DNA from: Curvibacter sp. AEP1-3
Lineage (GTDB): Bacteria > Pseudomonadota > Gammaproteobacteria > Burkholderiales > Burkholderiaceae_C
Direction: 5' to 3'
NCBI RefSeq assembly: GCF_002163715.1
Contig: NZ_CP015698.1
Span: forward strand, 3,655,850 to 3,719,849
DNA length: 64,000 nucleotides
Shown: positions 46,805 to 59,006 of the stretch, piece after piece
Numbering within the stretch: the first letter of the stretch is position 1
Layout: the number at the start of each line of letters is the position of its first letter
The notes under the pieces: generated by a model
Seen by the model: the letters and a program-made list of their open reading frames with translations, nothing else
Databases searched by the model: none
Told to the model about the DNA's origin: nothing
Program-made: the position numbers and the translations under genes

Positions 46805-47821
46805 ATGATTTTTGTCACCGGGGGGGCCGGGTACATTGGTTCGCATACCTGTGTTGAGCTGCTGAACGCGGGCATGGATGTAACCGTGTTCGACAATTTT
46901 TCCAACAGTCAGGCCGAAGCACTGGAACGTGTGAAGTCCATCACCGGAAAGCAACTCAGATCGGTGGAAGGGGATATCCGAGACGGCGTGGCCCTGAAAA
47001 AAGCTTTGGCAGATTCCGGTGCGACATCTGTTATCCATTTCGCCGGTTTGAAGGCGGTGGGGGAGTCAGAGGTTGATCCCCTGCGGTATTACGACAACAA
47101 CGTAGTGGGAACCATGCGTTTGTTGGAATCTATGAGGGAGCTCAACATCAAACAGTTGGTGTTCAGCTCGTCGGCAACGGTGTATGGGGTCCCGCAGTTT
47201 CTGCCGTACACAGAAAAGCACCCTTTGTCTGCGACCAACACCTACGGCCAAACCAAGTTGGCGGTAGAAAATATGCTCAGGGACGTCTATCGGAGTGATG
47301 CCTCTTGGCGTTTGGCGATTTTGCGCTATTTCAATCCTGTGGGTGCGCACCCAACGGGGCTGATAGGCGAGGACCCGCAAGGCGTGCCGAATAATTTAAT
47401 GCCATACGTAGCTCAGGTTGCAGTCGGGCGCCGGGAGTTCTTGAATGTGTGGGGTAACGATTACCCCACGCCCGATGGCACCGGTGTGCGTGATTACATT
47501 CACGTTGTCGATCTGGCTGCGGGACATGTGAAGGCCGTCCAGTTTTTGGAACGTAATGCGGGTTGCAACGCAATCAACTTGGGGGCAGGGGTAGGCCATA
47601 GCGTTCTTGACTTGGTCCACGCATTCGAGTCGGCCAGTGGCAAGCCTGTACCCGTGAAGGTGGGGCCGCGACGCTCCGGCGATTTGGACGCTTACTGGGC
47701 AGACCCTAGCTTGGCCCGGGATTTGCTGGGCTGGTCTGCAGAGCGCGGAATGGAGGCTATGTGCCTCGACACTTGGAAATGGCAACAAAGTAATCCAAAC
47801 GGATACAAGGGAGGGATTTAA
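46805..47821 (+). CDS. galE: UDP-glucose 4-epimerase
   Basis: 338 aa. VTGGAGYIGSHTCVELL NAD-binding loop, SSATVYG, and YGQTKLAVEN with catalytic Tyr/Lys. Length and C-terminal region fit GalE. It makes UDP-galactose for the EPS. Good ribosome-binding site GGGAG. One base pair contact with the next gene: its TAA ends at 47821 and the next ATG is at 47822. Confidence 0.95.
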   Translation: MIFVTGGAGYIGSHTCVELLNAGMDVTVFDNFSNSQAEALERVKSITGKQLRSVEGDIRDGVALKKALADSGATSVIHFAGLKAVGESEVDPLRYYDNNVVGTMRLLESMRELNIKQLVFSSSATVYGVPQFLPYTEKHPLSATNTYGQTKLAVENMLRDVYRSDASWRLAILRYFNPVGAHPTGLIGEDPQGVPNNLMPYVAQVAVGRREFLNVWGNDYPTPDGTGVRDYIHVVDLAAGHVKAVQFLERNAGCNAINLGAGVGHSVLDLVHAFESASGKPVPVKVGPRRSGDLDAYWADPSLARDLLGWSAERGMEAMCLDTWKWQQSNPNGYKGGI

Positions 47822-48925
47822 ATGGCAAAAGGAATGATTCTGGCTGCGGGTCAAGGCACACGGGTTCGCCCGCTGACAAAAGACCTGCCCAAGCCTATGG
47901 TGCCTATTCTGGGCAAACCGGTGATGGAGTATTTGATCGAGCATCTTGCTCGCCACGGCATTCGCGAAATCATTGTCAACGTGGCCTACCACCACCAGCG
48001 GATCGAGCAGTATTTTGGGGATGGCAGCCGTTGGGGGGTTGAAATTGCCTACTCGTATGAAGGCGTGCGTGAGCATGGTGACATCCTGCCCAAGCCTATG
48101 GGCTCTGCAGGGGGTATGCGCCGAATTCAGGATTTCAGCGGATTCTTTGACGACACCACGCTGGTTTTGTGTGGCGATGCATTGATTGATCTCGATATCA
48201 CCGCAGCTATAGCCGAGCACAAGGCCAAAGGCGCTCTTGCCAGCGTAGTAGCACTGGATGTGCCTCTAGACGAAGTGCAGAACTATGGCGTGGTAGTGGC
48301 TGATAGCGAAGGGCGCATCCAGTCTTTCCAGGAAAAGCCCAAGCCTGAAGAGGCCAAATCCACTTTGGCAAGCACCGGCATCTACATTTTTGAGCCGGAG
48401 ATTCTGGAAAAAGTGCCCAAGGGTAAGGTGTATGACATCGGGTCAGAGCTTTTCCCTCAGCTGGCAAAGGATGGTTCGCCGTTTTATGTGCAGAACCGGC
48501 CCTTTCATTGGATTGATATCGGACGCGTGAGCGATTATTGGACTGTCTTGCAGCGCGTGCTTAAGGGTGAGGTGGAAAACATGCCCATGCCAGGTAAGGA
48601 AGTGAAGCCTGGTGTTTGGGTGGGTTTGAACACCAACATACCTTGGGACAAGGTGAGAATTGAAGGGCCTGTGTATATCGGCTCTAGTGTGAAGATTGAA
48701 GAGGGCGCGACCATCATCGGGCCTTCTTGGATCGGACATGGAAGTGTGATTCGCTCGGGCGCTCGCATTACCCGAGGTATTTTGTTTGAGTACACCCGAA
48801 TAGCGCCGGACATGCATTTCCACGAAATGATTGTCTCCCGCTTGTACTGCGTGAACCGGCATGGCGAAACCTTGTACGCTGGTGACGATACTTCCCGCAT
48901 GCGATGGGGTGATGCTAGGGCCTAA
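47822..48925 (+). CDS. Sugar-nucleotide transferase (mannose-1-P guanylyltransferase-like)
   Basis: 367 aa. N-terminal nucleotidyltransferase domain with LAAGQGTRVRPLTKDLPKPM and CGDALIDLD; C-terminal left-handed beta-helix (IEGPVYIGSSVKIEEGATII, IGHGSVIRSGARI). This layout is shared by GDP-mannose pyrophosphorylase homologues and some glucose-1-phosphate transferases. Because manC follows, a second sugar donor (or a redundant GDP-mannose enzyme) is possible; substrate not certain. Confidence 0.85.
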   Translation: MAKGMILAAGQGTRVRPLTKDLPKPMVPILGKPVMEYLIEHLARHGIREIIVNVAYHHQRIEQYFGDGSRWGVEIAYSYEGVREHGDILPKPMGSAGGMRRIQDFSGFFDDTTLVLCGDALIDLDITAAIAEHKAKGALASVVALDVPLDEVQNYGVVVADSEGRIQSFQEKPKPEEAKSTLASTGIYIFEPEILEKVPKGKVYDIGSELFPQLAKDGSPFYVQNRPFHWIDIGRVSDYWTVLQRVLKGEVENMPMPGKEVKPGVWVGLNTNIPWDKVRIEGPVYIGSSVKIEEGATIIGPSWIGHGSVIRSGARITRGILFEYTRIAPDMHFHEMIVSRLYCVNRHGETLYAGDDTSRMRWGDARA

Positions 48926-48930
48926 GTCTG

Positions 48931-50394
48931 ATGCAGAATCAGCGGATGCTGATTCAACCTATCATTTTGTCCGGGGGCTCCGGCACGCGTTTGTGGCCGC
49001 TCTCGCGTGAGAAGTATCCCAAGCAGTTGCTGCCCCTGATTGGCGATGACTCTTTACTGCAGGCCACGATACGCCGTGTAGAAGGCGTTCAGGGCGCTGA
49101 GCTTGCACCACCCATGGTGGTGTGCAACGAAGAGTATCGCTTTGTGATCGCGGAGCAGATGCGGCTGATGGGCAAGCCGGGCTCTGTCATTCTTGAGCCT
49201 CAGGGGCGAAATACGGCTCCAGCGCTTACTCTTGCTGCGCGAGCAGCTATCAAAAACGGAGTAGATCCGGTTCTACTGGTTATGCCGGCGGACCACGTGA
49301 TCATGGATGTGGCGGCTTTCAGGGCTGCTGTGATCCGGGGCGCTGCGCTGGCTCAAGATGGCGCGGTGGTGACCTTCGGTATAACGCCGGATGCGCCGGA
49401 AACCGGTTACGGGTATATCCAGTCTGGCGAGGCTTTCGGTGCAGCCGGCGCCATGCGCATTGCGCGCTTCGTAGAAAAACCTGATTTGGAAACCGCACAA
49501 GGCTACTTGCGCGAGGGCACTTACTCGTGGAACAGCGGCTTGTTCATGATGAAGGCTTCTGTGTGGCTTGCTGCATTGGAGTTATGCAGGCCAGACATTG
49601 CCAAAGCCTGTGAGTCAGCGTGGAGCCAGGGCAGTACCGACGGCGAGTTTGTGCGGGTGGGTAAAGAGGCATTCAGTGCTTGCCCCAGTGACTCGATCGA
49701 TTACGCGGTGATGGAACGCTTGGCCGGCAAGAATGGCGCCCCTACGCTAGGCTTGCCGGTGGGGGTGGTGATTCCTCTTGCTGCGGGATGGTCTGATGTG
49801 GGTGCTTGGGAGGCTTTGTGGAATGTGCTGCCGAAAGACGATGCCGGCAACGTTGCGCAAGGCGATGTGCTCATACAGGACAGCCGAAATACGCTGGCCC
49901 TGTCGGAAGGGCGCTTGATTGCCTGCGTGGGCGTGGATGACCTGATCGTTGTTGAAACGGCCGATGCCGTTTTGGTGGCTCACAAGAACAAGACCCAAGA
50001 CGTTAAGAAGATAGTGGACCGCTTGAAACAGGCGGGTCGCAGTGAAGGGCAGGCGCACCGCAAGGTGTTCCGCCCCTGGGGTTGGTACGACAGTATTGAT
50101 CAGGGTGAGCGCTTCCAGGTGAAGCGCATTGTGGTGAAGCCGGGAGCAGCATTGTCGCTGCAGATGCACCATCACCGTGCTGAGCACTGGATTGTGGTGA
50201 GTGGTACTGCGAAGGTCACGGTGGGCGAGAAGACCGTATTGCTTTCAGAGAATGAATCTACCTACATTCCACTTGGAACCACACATCGACTTGAGAACCC
50301 TGGAAAGCTGGCACTGGAGATGATTGAGGTGCAGTCGGGCAGCTATTTGGGCGAGGACGACATCGTGCGGTTTGAGGACGTTTATGGTCGTTGA
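48931..50394 (+). CDS. manC: Mannose-1-phosphate guanylyltransferase / mannose-6-phosphate isomerase
   Basis: 487 aa bifunctional type II enzyme. N-terminal GMP domain: LSGGSGTRLWPLSREKYPKQ, LEPQGRNTAPALTLA and VMPADHVI. C-terminal cupin isomerase domain: RPWGWYDSID, LSLQMHHHRAEHWIVVSGTA. Makes GDP-mannose together with the phosphomannomutase at 18960. Repeat copy E lies antisense within it and encodes ARAAIKNG. Start may be the second ATG (48946). Confidence 0.94.
   Translation: MQNQRMLIQPIILSGGSGTRLWPLSREKYPKQLLPLIGDDSLLQATIRRVEGVQGAELAPPMVVCNEEYRFVIAEQMRLMGKPGSVILEPQGRNTAPALTLAARAAIKNGVDPVLLVMPADHVIMDVAAFRAAVIRGAALAQDGAVVTFGITPDAPETGYGYIQSGEAFGAAGAMRIARFVEKPDLETAQGYLREGTYSWNSGLFMMKASVWLAALELCRPDIAKACESAWSQGSTDGEFVRVGKEAFSACPSDSIDYAVMERLAGKNGAPTLGLPVGVVIPLAAGWSDVGAWEALWNVLPKDDAGNVAQGDVLIQDSRNTLALSEGRLIACVGVDDLIVVETADAVLVAHKNKTQDVKKIVDRLKQAGRSEGQAHRKVFRPWGWYDSIDQGERFQVKRIVVKPGAALSLQMHHHRAEHWIVVSGTAKVTVGEKTVLLSENESTYIPLGTTHRLENPGKLALEMIEVQSGSYLGEDDIVRFEDVYGR
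49219..49263 (-). repeat. Interspersed ~45-bp repeat, copy E (antisense inside manC)
   Basis: On the minus strand begins TACTCCGTTTTTGATAGCTG; 31 of 45 positions match copy B without gaps. Twenty consecutive bases, TTTTGATAGCTGCTCGCGCA, are identical to copy C in rfbD, and the sense-strand reading frame is also the same (ARAAIK). Confidence 0.65.
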
Positions 50395-50422
50395 TGTGAT
50401 TTTTTTCACATTTTTTAAGCTC

Positions 50423-50435
50423 GACTAGTACTTAC
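50423..50435 (+). promoter_or_regulatory. Possible variant of the shared EPS/PEP-CTERM element
   Basis: GACTAGTACTTAC, 78 bp before the PEP-CTERM start at 50514, resembles the GGACTAYGTAC core before epsA and the gene at 18380 with one base missing. It follows CACATTTTTTAAG (50407-50419), nearly repeated in the epsA-galE gap. Confidence 0.35.
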
Positions 50436-50513
50436 GGGCTATTGGTGTAACTACTTGTGTCTTCGACAATCCTGTCAAAGCCCGAATTGGTCTGGCTTAA
50501 TCAGGGGACGTAA

Positions 50514-51125
50514 ATGAAATCAATGAAATCTATTGCTCTGGCGATGCTGAGCACCTTGGCGCTTGGCGCAAACGCGGCAACCAATTTGGTTACCAACGGT
50601 AGCTTTGAGCAAACCGCTCAAACCAACTGGAACACATACACTAGCCTGCCAGGCTGGACTGGTCAGCCCAATGTTGAACTCCGTAACAATGTTTCTGGCA
50701 CAGCTCAAGACGGCTTGAATTTCGTGGAATTGGATACCAATGCCAACAGCGGTATTACCCAAACCATCACCGCTACAGGTTTGGTAGAGCTCAGCTTTTG
50801 GTACTCGGCTCGTCCCGGTACCTCCAGCAGTACAAACGATTTGCAAGTGTCTTTCGGTAACAGCTTCCAAACTACCGTCCTGCAAGGCGTTGGTAACAGC
50901 ACCAGCACTCACAATTGGCAACACTTTACCCAAATCGTAAACTTGGGTAATTCTGGTTCCGCAGTTCTGGCTTTTTATGCACGTGGTGCATCGGATTCCT
51001 TGGGCGGTTCGTTGGATAACATTTCCGTGACTTCGGTGCCCGAGCCAGAAACCTACGCCATGTTGCTGGCAGGTTTGGGTGTGATGGGTACTATCGCCCG
51101 TCGCCGCAAGCAAAAAGCTGCTTAA
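50514..51125 (+). CDS. PEP-CTERM sorting-domain protein
   Basis: 203 aa. Signal peptide to about residue 21 (ANAA). Mature part begins NLVTNGSFEQ and contains GLNFVELDTNANSGITQTI, a pattern of galactose-binding-like beta-sandwich (DUF642-like) proteins. C-terminal signal VPEPETYAMLLAGLG, hydrophobic stretch, ARRRKQKAA. AGGGGA precedes the ATG. 119 bp after manC with its own upstream elements; strong terminator behind. Probable XrtB substrate, perhaps binding the polysaccharide. Confidence 0.88.
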   Translation: MKSMKSIALAMLSTLALGANAATNLVTNGSFEQTAQTNWNTYTSLPGWTGQPNVELRNNVSGTAQDGLNFVELDTNANSGITQTITATGLVELSFWYSARPGTSSSTNDLQVSFGNSFQTTVLQGVGNSTSTHNWQHFTQIVNLGNSGSAVLAFYARGASDSLGGSLDNISVTSVPEPETYAMLLAGLGVMGTIARRRKQKAA

Positions 51126-51149
51126 GAAGCACGCTTCCGACACAAAAAA

Positions 51150-51180
51150 GGGGCTTGCCAAACGGCAAGCCCTTTTTTTA
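51150..51180 (+). terminator. Intrinsic terminator after PEP-CTERM gene
   Basis: GGGCTTGCC (51151-51159), loop, GGCAAGCCC (51164-51172), then seven T. A strong hairpin ending the galE/manC/PEP-CTERM direction just before tRNA-Pro on the other strand. Confidence 0.92.
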
Positions 51181-51192
51181 TACGCCGAAACT

Positions 51193-51269
51193 TGGTCGGG
51201 GTGAGAGGATTCGAACCTCCGATCTCTTCGTCCCGAACGAAGCGCCTTACCGGACTAGGCCACACCCCG
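51193..51269 (-). tRNA. tRNA-Pro (anticodon CGG)
   Basis: Cloverleaf on the minus strand: acceptor CGGGGTG paired with CACCCCG, discriminator A, encoded CCA (51193-51195). Anticodon stem CTTCG/CGAAG with loop TTCGGGA (anticodon CGG). T arm contains GTTCGAATC. Its 3' end faces the EPS locus. Confidence 0.97.
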
Positions 51270-51294
51270 TGTGCGAAAGTGAGCGGCTGAAAAC

Positions 51295-52278
51295 CTAGTG
51301 GTTACGCTCCAGCAACTGCGTTGCCAAGTTAATCAAACACTCGGAATACTCATTCGTTGGCAGACGTTTAGCGGCCTCAATTGCGCGAGCGGCTTCTGAG
51401 CGCGCAGAAGCCTTGGCGACGTCGAGTGCGCCGGTCTTTCTGACAATGGCCACTACTGCCTCCAGCATAGTGAGGTCGCCGGTTTCGATCGCGGTCTGGA
51501 TCGTACTCCGCTCAGACTCAGTGCCACGTTGCATGGCTGCAATCAACGGCAGTGTGGTTTTGCCTTCGCGCAGGTCGTCGCCCAGGTTCTTGCCCATGAC
51601 TGTGGCATCACCCGCATAGTCGAGCACGTCATCGATGACTTGGAATGCGGTCCCCATGGCTTGGCCGAATTCGGCACATGCTTCTTCGTGGGCTTCAGAT
51701 GCTTGAGACAAGATGGCGCCGACACGGGCGCTTGCTTCAAACAGCTTTGCAGTCTTGGAGCGGATAACTTGCAAATAACCCGCCTCATCGAGAGCTGCAT
51801 TGTGCATGTTCATCAGTTGCATCACTTCCCCTTCGGAAATGATGTTGGTGGCATCTGCCAGCACCTGCATGATGCGCATGCTTTGGGCGTCGACCATCAT
51901 CTGGAAGGCGCGGGAGTACAGGAAGTCGCCTACCAAGACACTGGCGGGGTTTCCGAAACGTGCATTAGCGGTGGGCGCTCCGCGACGGAGGTCCGAGTCG
52001 TCGACAACATCGTCATGCAGCAAGGTCGCTGTGTGAATGAATTCGACCACTGCGGCCATGTTGTACCGTTGCTCTCCCCTGTAGCCCAATGCTCCACAGC
52101 ACAGCAACAACAGGGCGGGGCGAAGGCGCTTGCCGCCAGCAGAGATGATGTATTGGGAGACGCTGCCAACGAGGGGAACGCCGGAGTCCAATCTCTGGGC
52201 GATGACCCTGTCAACTTCGCGCATGTCGGGTTCGACGATGGAAAGACCCGTCGAAGAAGCAGGAGTAGAGACTTGCAA
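51295..52278 (-). CDS. ispB: Polyprenyl (octaprenyl) diphosphate synthase
   Basis: 327 aa. Trans-prenyltransferase signatures: [12 protein letters not shown], first Asp-rich motif [11 protein letters not shown] and second DDVLDYAGD. Makes the ubiquinone side chain; chain length is not readable by eye. The start is probably TTG 52278, which keeps the N-terminal [13 protein letters not shown] region; ATG 52224 is the alternative. A TATAAT box on the minus strand (52305-52310) lies just upstream. Divergent from rplU. Confidence 0.93.
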   Translation of the reverse strand: MQVSTPASSTGLSIVEPDMREVDRVIAQRLDSGVPLVGSVSQYIISAGGKRLRPALLLLCCGALGYRGEQRYNMAAVVEFIHTATLLHDDVVDDSDLRRGAPTANARFGNPASVLVGDFLYSRAFQMMVDAQSMRIMQVLADATNIISEGEVMQLMNMHNAALDEAGYLQVIRSKTAKLFEASARVGAILSQASEAHEEACAEFGQAMGTAFQVIDDVLDYAGDATVMGKNLGDDLREGKTTLPLIAAMQRGTESERSTIQTAIETGDLTMLEAVVAIVRKTGALDVAKASARSEAARAIEAAKRLPTNEYSECLINLATQLLERNH

Positions 52279-52352
52279 GGCGTTGGACCGGTTTGTTTTC
52301 CCCGATTATAGAGAGGCTATGGCTCTCTGCCCCTGCACTGGTAGAGTAGGCT

Positions 52353-52380
52353 TTGACGAATTACGGCGAAATGTTATACT
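52353..52380 (+). promoter_or_regulatory. Sigma-70 promoter of rplU-rpmA
   Basis: TTGACG (52353-52358), 16-bp spacer, TATACT (52375-52380): a near-consensus promoter 52 bp before the rplU start. Confidence 0.8.
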
Positions 52381-52432
52381 CCAAGGCTCTGCGAAAATTC
52401 ATTTGCAGAATTTCCTAGTCGAAGAGGTCAAC

Positions 52433-52744
52433 ATGTACGCGGTCATAAAAACCGGCGGCAAGCAATATCGCGTTGCTGCTGGCGAAAAAATTAAAGTAGA
52501 ACAGATTGCTGCGGACGTAGGCCAAGAGATCGTGATCGACCAGGTTCTGGCAGTCGGAAACGGCGCTGAACTGAAGGTTGGCACACCCTTGGTGTCCGGT
52601 GCGACCGTTACGGTCACAGTAATTTCCCACGGAAAGCACGACAAAGTGCGCATTTTCAAGATGCGTCGTCGTAAGCATTACCAAAAACGTCAAGGTCACC
52701 GTCAGCAGTTCACCGAACTGCAAATCGGCGCGATCAAGGCTTAA
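52433..52744 (+). CDS. rplU: 50S ribosomal protein L21
   Basis: 103 aa, full length, starting [14 protein letters not shown], with the family signature GHDK-like segment [20 protein letters not shown] and ending [17 protein letters not shown] precedes the ATG. rpmA follows after 11 bp in the standard L21-L27-obgE order. Confidence 0.98.
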   Translation: MYAVIKTGGKQYRVAAGEKIKVEQIAADVGQEIVIDQVLAVGNGAELKVGTPLVSGATVTVTVISHGKHDKVRIFKMRRRKHYQKRQGHRQQFTELQIGAIKA

Positions 52745-52755
52745 AGGAATAGGTC

Positions 52756-53013
52756 ATGGCACAGAAAAAAGGCGGCGGCTCTACGCGCAACGGACGTGAC
52801 TCCAAGCCAAAGATGCTCGGTGTGAAGGCTTTCGGCGGTGAATTGATCAGCGCTGGTTCCATCATCGTGCGTCAACGCGGTACCAAGTTCCACGCTGGCG
52901 ACAACGTCGGCATGGGCGTGGACCACACCCTGTTTGCACTGGTGGACGGCAAAGTGTCGTTCGCAGTGAAGGGTGCGTTGAACAAGCACACAGTGAGCAT
53001 TACTGCAGCGTAA
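52756..53013 (+). CDS. rpmA: 50S ribosomal protein L27
   Basis: 85 aa. Starts [17 protein letters not shown], the conserved peptidyl-transferase-proximal tail, then [13 protein letters not shown]. No N-terminal extension needing processing as in Firmicutes. Followed by an intrinsic terminator that lies before obgE. Confidence 0.98.
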   Translation: MAQKKGGGSTRNGRDSKPKMLGVKAFGGELISAGSIIVRQRGTKFHAGDNVGMGVDHTLFALVDGKVSFAVKGALNKHTVSITAA

Positions 53014-53033
53014 ACTGCACAGGCTCCCCCGAG

Positions 53034-53062
53034 AAACCCTGCGCCCTTCGCGCGGGGTTTTT
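53034..53062 (+). terminator. Terminator or attenuator between rpmA and obgE
   Basis: AAACCCTGCGC (53034-53044), five-base loop, GCGCGGGGTTT (53050-53060), then T. Eleven-bp stem with one G-U pair. It probably reduces read-through from the ribosomal protein genes into obgE. Confidence 0.8.
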
Positions 53063-53071
53063 CATTTCTAA

Positions 53072-54178
<1,107 letters not shown>

Positions 54179-54180
54179 TT

Positions 54181-54225
54181 TGCTCCTATTTTTATAGCTG
54201 CTCGCGCATACATAACGGGCGCTAC
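54181..54225 (+). repeat. Interspersed ~45-bp repeat, copy B (intergenic obgE-proB)
   Basis: Begins TGCTCCTATTTTTATAGCTG, ends GGGCGCTAC. It starts 2 bp after the obgE stop and ends 8 bp before the proB ATG, so it fills nearly all of the gap and forms the proB leader. Used as the reference copy for the alignments. Confidence 0.75.
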
Positions 54226-54233
54226 AAGCATAA

Positions 54234-55370
54234 ATGAACCCTAAATTCAGTTCGATGGTGTTGCGCGATGCCCGGCGTGTCGTGGTCAAAGTGGGCTCCA
54301 GCCTGGTCACCAATGATGGTCGTGGGCTGGACGAGCAGGCCATTGGCGAATGGTGCAGGCAATTGGCGCACTTGATTCGCGATGGACGCGAGGTCATCAT
54401 GGTGTCCAGCGGCGCCATTGCCGAAGGCATGAAGCGGCTGGGCTGGACCACTCGCCCCAAGGCAGTTCAAGAATTGCAAGCGGCAGCTGCTGTTGGGCAG
54501 ATGGGCTTGGCGCAGATGTACGAGACCAAACTCCGTGCGAACGGTTTGGGAAGCGCACAGGTCTTGCTCACGCATGCCGATTTGGCCGATCGCGAGCGCT
54601 ACCTCAATGCACGTTCCACCTTGCTGACTTTGTTGAAGCTGGGTGTAGTCCCAGTGATCAATGAAAACGACACGGTGGTGAATGATGAAATCAAGTTTGG
54701 CGACAACGACACCCTCGGTGCGTTGGTGGCGAACCTAGTGGAAGCGGATGCCTTGGTCATCCTCACCGACCAAAAGGGCTTGTTCACTGCCGATCCGCGC
54801 AAAGATGCATCTGCCACTTTCGTGAGCGAAGCCTCTGCAGGTGATGCGAAGCTCGAACTCATGGCGGGTGGCGCTGGCAGCAGCATAGGTCGCGGTGGCA
54901 TGCTCACCAAAATTCTGGCGGCCAAACGTGCGGCCGGCTCCGGGGCTTCCACTGTCATTGCTTGGGGGCGTGAGCCTGATGCACTGATTCGGCTAACCCA
55001 GGGTGATGCGATTGGTACCTTGCTAATTGCACAGACCCAGAAAAATCAAGCCCGCAAACAGTGGATGGCGGATCACCTGCAAATGCGTGGCGCCGTCATT
55101 GTGGATGCGGGTGCCGCAGCCAAGGTGCGCGACGAGGGCAAGAGCTTGCTCCCCATCGGGATGGTTCAGGTGGAAGGTGAGTTTTCTCGCGGTGACGTTA
55201 TCGCAGTTCGGGATGAGGCCGGCCAAGAAATTGCCCGCGGATTGGCCAACTACGCAAGCGCAGAGGCTCGATTGCTGTGTCGCAAGCCATCGTCCGAATT
55301 TGAGCGCCTATTGGGCTATGCCGCGGAGCCCGAGATGCTGCATCGGGACAATCTGGTGCTCAGCCGCTAA
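54234..55370 (+). CDS. proB: Glutamate 5-kinase
   Basis: 378 aa. Amino-acid kinase domain (about 10-255): [13 protein letters not shown] start, [18 protein letters not shown] and GRGGMLTKI, followed by a PUA domain (about 280-370). First step of proline synthesis, normally feedback-inhibited by proline. The ribosome-binding site is poor (the leader is repeat copy B), which might lower expression. Confidence 0.96.
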   Translation: MNPKFSSMVLRDARRVVVKVGSSLVTNDGRGLDEQAIGEWCRQLAHLIRDGREVIMVSSGAIAEGMKRLGWTTRPKAVQELQAAAAVGQMGLAQMYETKLRANGLGSAQVLLTHADLADRERYLNARSTLLTLLKLGVVPVINENDTVVNDEIKFGDNDTLGALVANLVEADALVILTDQKGLFTADPRKDASATFVSEASAGDAKLELMAGGAGSSIGRGGMLTKILAAKRAAGSGASTVIAWGREPDALIRLTQGDAIGTLLIAQTQKNQARKQWMADHLQMRGAVIVDAGAAAKVRDEGKSLLPIGMVQVEGEFSRGDVIAVRDEAGQEIARGLANYASAEARLLCRKPSSEFERLLGYAAEPEMLHRDNLVLSR

Positions 55371-55389
55371 GCCTCACTAGTTTGAAGAG

Positions 55390-55911
55390 CTACACCGGGT
55401 TGTCGTTTTTCTGATTTGCCGGTTTCGTGCCGGTTTGAAGCGCCTTGATGATGTCAGGCTTACTCACTACGACACGCGCATAGCAAGCTGCCTGCCTGGC
55501 GAACATGCGGGGGTGTTGTGATCCCATGTTATCTAGCAGATCACGCCAGACCGGGTTGGCTACCGGTGACCAGGTTCCACTGGAGCCGGCGCGGGCATAG
55601 GTTTTGACCTCACCGGTCAGGCACCGGATGCCTTCGTACACCGCGTTGCTCGTCCCCGTCGAATTGGTCATGACCGCCACGTACCGAACAATGCCGTCAT
55701 TGCCCACGTAAATCGTGTTGGGATCAATCCCTACTTTGACGGTCACAAAGTTCGGCATTTCCAAAGGCAAAACTTTGGTGACCGAAAAGGCGGGTGCGGG
55801 AGGCTCCTTTTCCTCAACCCAGTCCGGGTTATCCAAAGAGTTCTGTGCGCAGGCAAGACTGCTGACCAGTAGCAAGACTTGACCTGCAACTGAGCGCTTG
55901 AAATGATTCAT
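55390..55911 (-). CDS. CNP1-like family protein (exported, function unknown)
   Basis: 173 aa. Signal peptide to about residue 22 (SLACA). Mature part matches the CNP1-like family ([50 protein letters not shown]). Function unknown to me. It overlaps the rppH stop by 4 bp (ATGA), so it is probably co-transcribed with rppH. Confidence 0.85.
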   Translation of the reverse strand: MNHFKRSVAGQVLLLVSSLACAQNSLDNPDWVEEKEPPAPAFSVTKVLPLEMPNFVTVKVGIDPNTIYVGNDGIVRYVAVMTNSTGTSNAVYEGIRCLTGEVKTYARAGSSGTWSPVANPVWRDLLDNMGSQHPRMFARQAACYARVVVSKPDIIKALQTGTKPANQKNDNPV

Positions 55912-56531
55912 GATGTGGAGGGCACATTCGTGCCCGGGTCCGGTTCAAACGACGCGCCTGGAGGCAATTCCATGTGGTTGGGCTGGAGCCGGTCAAAGCC
56001 GCTTTCGACTTCCCGTTGGCGTCCGCTACCGTGGCGCAAAAAACGGTTACGTGGCTCATGACGAGGCAGATAACGCGATAGCTCTGTCAGAGCCATTTCA
56101 TAGACTCCGCGCTTGAATTCCACGACGGCGTCCAGCGGCACCCAATAGTCGTTCCAGCGCCAAGCATCGAACTCAGGGTGGTCCGTAGCACGCAGATTCA
56201 GGTCCCAATCGTGACCGACCAATTGCAGCAGAAACCAGATCTGCTTTTGTCCTTTGTAGTGGCCCCGCGCATCGCGGCGCACATACCTGTCCGGCACCTC
56301 GTAGCGCAACCAGTCCCGGGTACGGGCCACAATGCTTACATGCTCCGGAAGGAGGCCCACCTCTTCATGGAGTTCCCGGAACATGGCTTGCTCAGGAGTT
56401 TCCCCCCGGTCAATGCCACCTTGCGGGAACTGCCACGAATGCGTGCGTATGCGTTTGCCCCAAAATACCTGATTTCGCTGGTTGAGCAGGACGATGCCGA
56501 CATTGGGTCGAAATCCGTCCCGGTCAAGCAT
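55908..56531 (-). CDS. rppH: RNA pyrophosphohydrolase RppH
   Basis: 207 aa from the ATG at 56531 ([17 protein letters not shown] ahead of it); an ATG at 56558 would add nine residues. Nudix box at [20 protein letters not shown] onward, and WQFPQGG. Removes pyrophosphate from mRNA 5' ends, starting RNase E decay. The C-terminal ~50 residues are Pro/Arg-rich and not part of the Nudix domain, as in other beta-proteobacterial forms. Divergent from proS. Confidence 0.94.
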   Translation of the reverse strand: MLDRDGFRPNVGIVLLNQRNQVFWGKRIRTHSWQFPQGGIDRGETPEQAMFRELHEEVGLLPEHVSIVARTRDWLRYEVPDRYVRRDARGHYKGQKQIWFLLQLVGHDWDLNLRATDHPEFDAWRWNDYWVPLDAVVEFKRGVYEMALTELSRYLPRHEPRNRFLRHGSGRQREVESGFDRLQPNHMELPPGASFEPDPGTNVPSTS

Positions 56532-56622
56532 AATCAAACCCCAATTTTTAAACTTCATTCATTATGCACAGCGAAAGCAGTGCATCAAGGTCTGGAGTTC
56601 CCTGTAGTTCACTGAGCGACCC

Positions 56623-58361
<1,739 letters not shown>

Positions 58362-58365
<4 letters not shown>

Positions 58366-59006
58366 GTCTTCCGCTCTCCGATTCGCTGGTTTCAAGGCGA
58401 ATCGGGCTGCAGCGCTTATCTCTCGTGTGCGGGTTGCTCTGTTTTTCGCAGCAACGCGCATGGGCGGGCGCGCAGGTGGAGGAGCCTTTGGTGGACTCAG
58501 TGCGTACCGCTCTGTCGTCCGCCATTACCAATTCTGCGCCGCCCATACCTGAATTTCAGGACACCGAGTCGCGCCTCAAATACCTGCGCTGGCTGGGTGC
58601 CATGAGCGAGCGCCTCAAGAAGAAAAAGCCTGAGTGGGACGTGCGCCGGGAGTTTCTGCAAACGGTCTGGTACGAGAGCAAGCGTGCCGGTCTGGATGTG
58701 GCCCTGGTACTTGGCCTGATTCAGGTGGAGAGCAACTTCCGCAAATTTGCGGTCAGCAGCGTGGGGGCGCGCGGCTACATGCAGGTCATGCCGTTCTGGA
58801 CCCGCGTTCTTGGCGACGGCGATGCCGGCAAGCTGTTTCACATGCAGACCAACCTGCGTTTCGGCTGTGTGATCCTGCGCCACTACCTGGAGCGGGAGCG
58901 CGGCGATGTGTTTATGGCCCTGGGGCGCTACAACGGCTCCCGCGGCAAAGCCCCGTATCCGAACGCTGTGCTCGGCGCCCGCCGCAACTGGGAATGGGCA
59001 GGCTAA
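58362..59006 (+). CDS. Lytic transglycosylase (SLT domain)
   Basis: 214 aa. Signal peptide to about residue 36. SLT domain with catalytic E123 in LIQVESNF, then [15 protein letters not shown] and LGRYNGSRG. Cuts peptidoglycan in the periplasm. Start overlaps the proS stop (ATGA). Convergent with the GGDEF-EAL gene, which it overlaps by 4 bp at the stop codons. Confidence 0.93.
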
